DNA from: Mycobacteriaceae bacterium
GTDB taxonomy: Bacteria > Actinomycetota > Actinomycetes > Mycobacteriales > Mycobacteriaceae
NCBI GenBank assembly: GCA_013362555.1
Contig: JABFVX010000205.1
Coordinates: forward strand, 1 to 6,037
DNA: 6,037 nucleotides
Reading direction: 5' to 3'
The notes beneath the pieces were generated by a model. That model worked only from the letters and a program-made list of their open reading frames with translations. It was not told the origin of the DNA and searched no databases. The translations under genes and the position numbers were made by a program. Below, piece after piece: positions 5,079 through 6,037 of this stretch (its first letter is position 1; the number at the start of each line of letters is the position of its first letter).

Positions 5079-6037
5079 ATGAGGGATCTTCGATGTGCAC
5101 GCCAGGCCCGGACGTGGGCGGTCGTTTTCCTGAGCGTTGTGTTGACAGCTGCCATGGCGGTGTCCGGAGGTGCCGCCGCGGCATCGGGAACGGATCCGGG
5201 CGCAGTTTCCGGACCGCCTCCAGAGGTCGGTTATGCGGTGGCGGACGTCGATACGGTCGTGGCGAGGCTGACTCGGGGCGCCGGTGAGCGGTTTACCACG
5301 TCGACAGCCAATGTCGTGGTCACGCTTGCGGGTGAATCGCGGCCCCGTTCGGTGCTGCTGCGGACGATGAGCAGCACAGGCGGCGGTCCAGTGCTGACAC
5401 TCGAGCAGGCAACCCCAGCCATTGGGCCGTGGTCCGCCGCTCGGGCAGCGGTCCCGTTCGTGTCCTACTTCGTCGGCAACCTGGACGCCGCCGGAAAACG
5501 TCTGGCGGCACAGGGTTTCCGTCGGGTCGCGCTATCTGAGCGCTTTGCTTTCTGGCAGGGCCTCGGCGGCGTCTTGGTGCGTGTTGCGACCACTCGGCCC
5601 ACGCAGGCCCCCGGGCCGGAAAGCCGTGCCGGCCTGGGACCTATCCGCTCTTTCACGCTCATCGCTTGTGACATCGACGCGGTGAAACGACAGCTCGGCG
5701 CTGCGCTGGGTGTGCACTGGAAGGCGCCCATGCCGGTGCCGCTGCCGTGGCAGTACGGCGACGGCAGCGGCACGGTGCTGGTTCACCAGGTGCACGCTAC
5801 GACCGAACGCAGTCCGCACATCAGCGTTGAAAGCCTGGATCCTGATCCGGCACAACGGTGTACACCTGATTCCACGCCGGTGCATTTCGTCTACTTCACC
5901 CAGAACGTCGCGGACGCCGAGCGCAGGCTCGCGGCCGCGGGCATGGCGCACATCGGGCGGGTGCCCGGCATGACGACGTATTTCCGTGTTGCCGATGGCG
6001 GCCCGTTCTTCGAGGTGGGCAGTACTTCCTTCGAGGT
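5079..6037 (+). CDS. Exported protein with tandem VOC/glyoxalase-like repeats (partial at right edge)
   Basis: Open frame of 319 codons running off the window. Residues 1-36 look like a Sec signal peptide: a basic start (RDLRCARQAR), a hydrophobic core TWAVVFLSVVLTAAMAV (12-28), then GGAAAASG with a cleavage site near 35. The mature part seems to hold four beta-alpha-beta units of the vicinal-oxygen-chelate fold, making two VOC domains: 48-110, 124-171, 188-252 and 266-313. Typical unit features are VGYAVADVDTVVARL (50-64), PFVSYFVGNLDAAGKRL (126-142), SFTLIACDIDAVKRQL (191-206) and VHFVYFTQNVADAERRL (268-284). Metal-ligand positions appear mostly lost in the first domain. E251, H269 and E312 could still form a site in the second. 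VOC proteins are usually cytosolic enzymes or resistance proteins, so an exported one is uncommon and may bind a small ligand. Expression may be linked to the divergent P450. The family assignment is by pattern only. Confidence 0.7.
   Translation, partial: MRDLRCARQARTWAVVFLSVVLTAAMAVSGGAAAASGTDPGAVSGPPPEVGYAVADVDTVVARLTRGAGERFTTSTANVVVTLAGESRPRSVLLRTMSSTGGGPVLTLEQATPAIGPWSAARAAVPFVSYFVGNLDAAGKRLAAQGFRRVALSERFAFWQGLGGVLVRVATTRPTQAPGPESRAGLGPIRSFTLIACDIDAVKRQLGAALGVHWKAPMPVPLPWQYGDGSGTVLVHQVHATTERSPHISVESLDPDPAQRCTPDSTPVHFVYFTQNVADAERRLAAAGMAHIGRVPGMTTYFRVADGGPFFEVGSTSFE

Noticed and set aside
4090..5184. Minus-strand 364-codon frame overlapping the P450
   Set aside because: Frame-shifted shadow rich in Arg, His and Pro. 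The P450 frame carries every catalytic motif without interruption.

Overview
The window is high-GC DNA with GTG starts, -10 elements placed right at start codons and short intergenic gaps. Together with the gene content this points to an actinobacterium of the Mycobacteriales. Nocardia is the best guess, but the sequence alone does not prove it.

Left part (1-2260), minus strand: a three-gene operon read right to left. It encodes a 134-aa His-rich two-helix membrane protein resembling mycobacterial LpqS, a 386-aa PLP enzyme of the cysteine-synthase fold most like CysK2 (S-sulfocysteine synthase), and an MFS transporter cut off by the left window edge. Gene order and predicted products match the M. 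tuberculosis block Rv0847-Rv0848-Rv0849, part of the copper-responsive RicR regulon. A CsoR/RicR-type inverted repeat (ATACCC-N5-GGGTAT) lies inside the promoter spacer in front of the lpqS-like gene, so copper control can be inferred independently. The enzyme and transporter genes overlap by ATGA.

Middle (2277-3668), plus strand: an AraC-family regulator flanked on both sides by two related 59-bp palindromes. Each has 28-bp arms and a 3-nt TGG loop. All five sequence differences between the copies are paired changes that keep the palindrome. Just after the second palindrome lies an orphan AraC C-terminal fragment, about 70% identical to the end of the intact regulator. It reads as the remnant of a second araC gene. 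This bracketed module is the least explained structure in the window.

Right part (3609-6037): a complete cytochrome P450 on the minus strand, converging on the araC remnant. Divergent from it is a plus-strand gene for an apparently exported protein with tandem VOC/glyoxalase-like repeats, running off the right edge. The 111-bp gap between them holds a good plus-strand promoter with an ATCAG-N7-CTGAT inverted repeat across its -10, and a possible near-leaderless promoter for the P450.

How the parts relate: the copper operon is a functional unit (envelope copper handling plus sulfur-amino-acid metabolism and export). The AraC regulator sits between it and the P450/VOC pair. Its target cannot be read from sequence.
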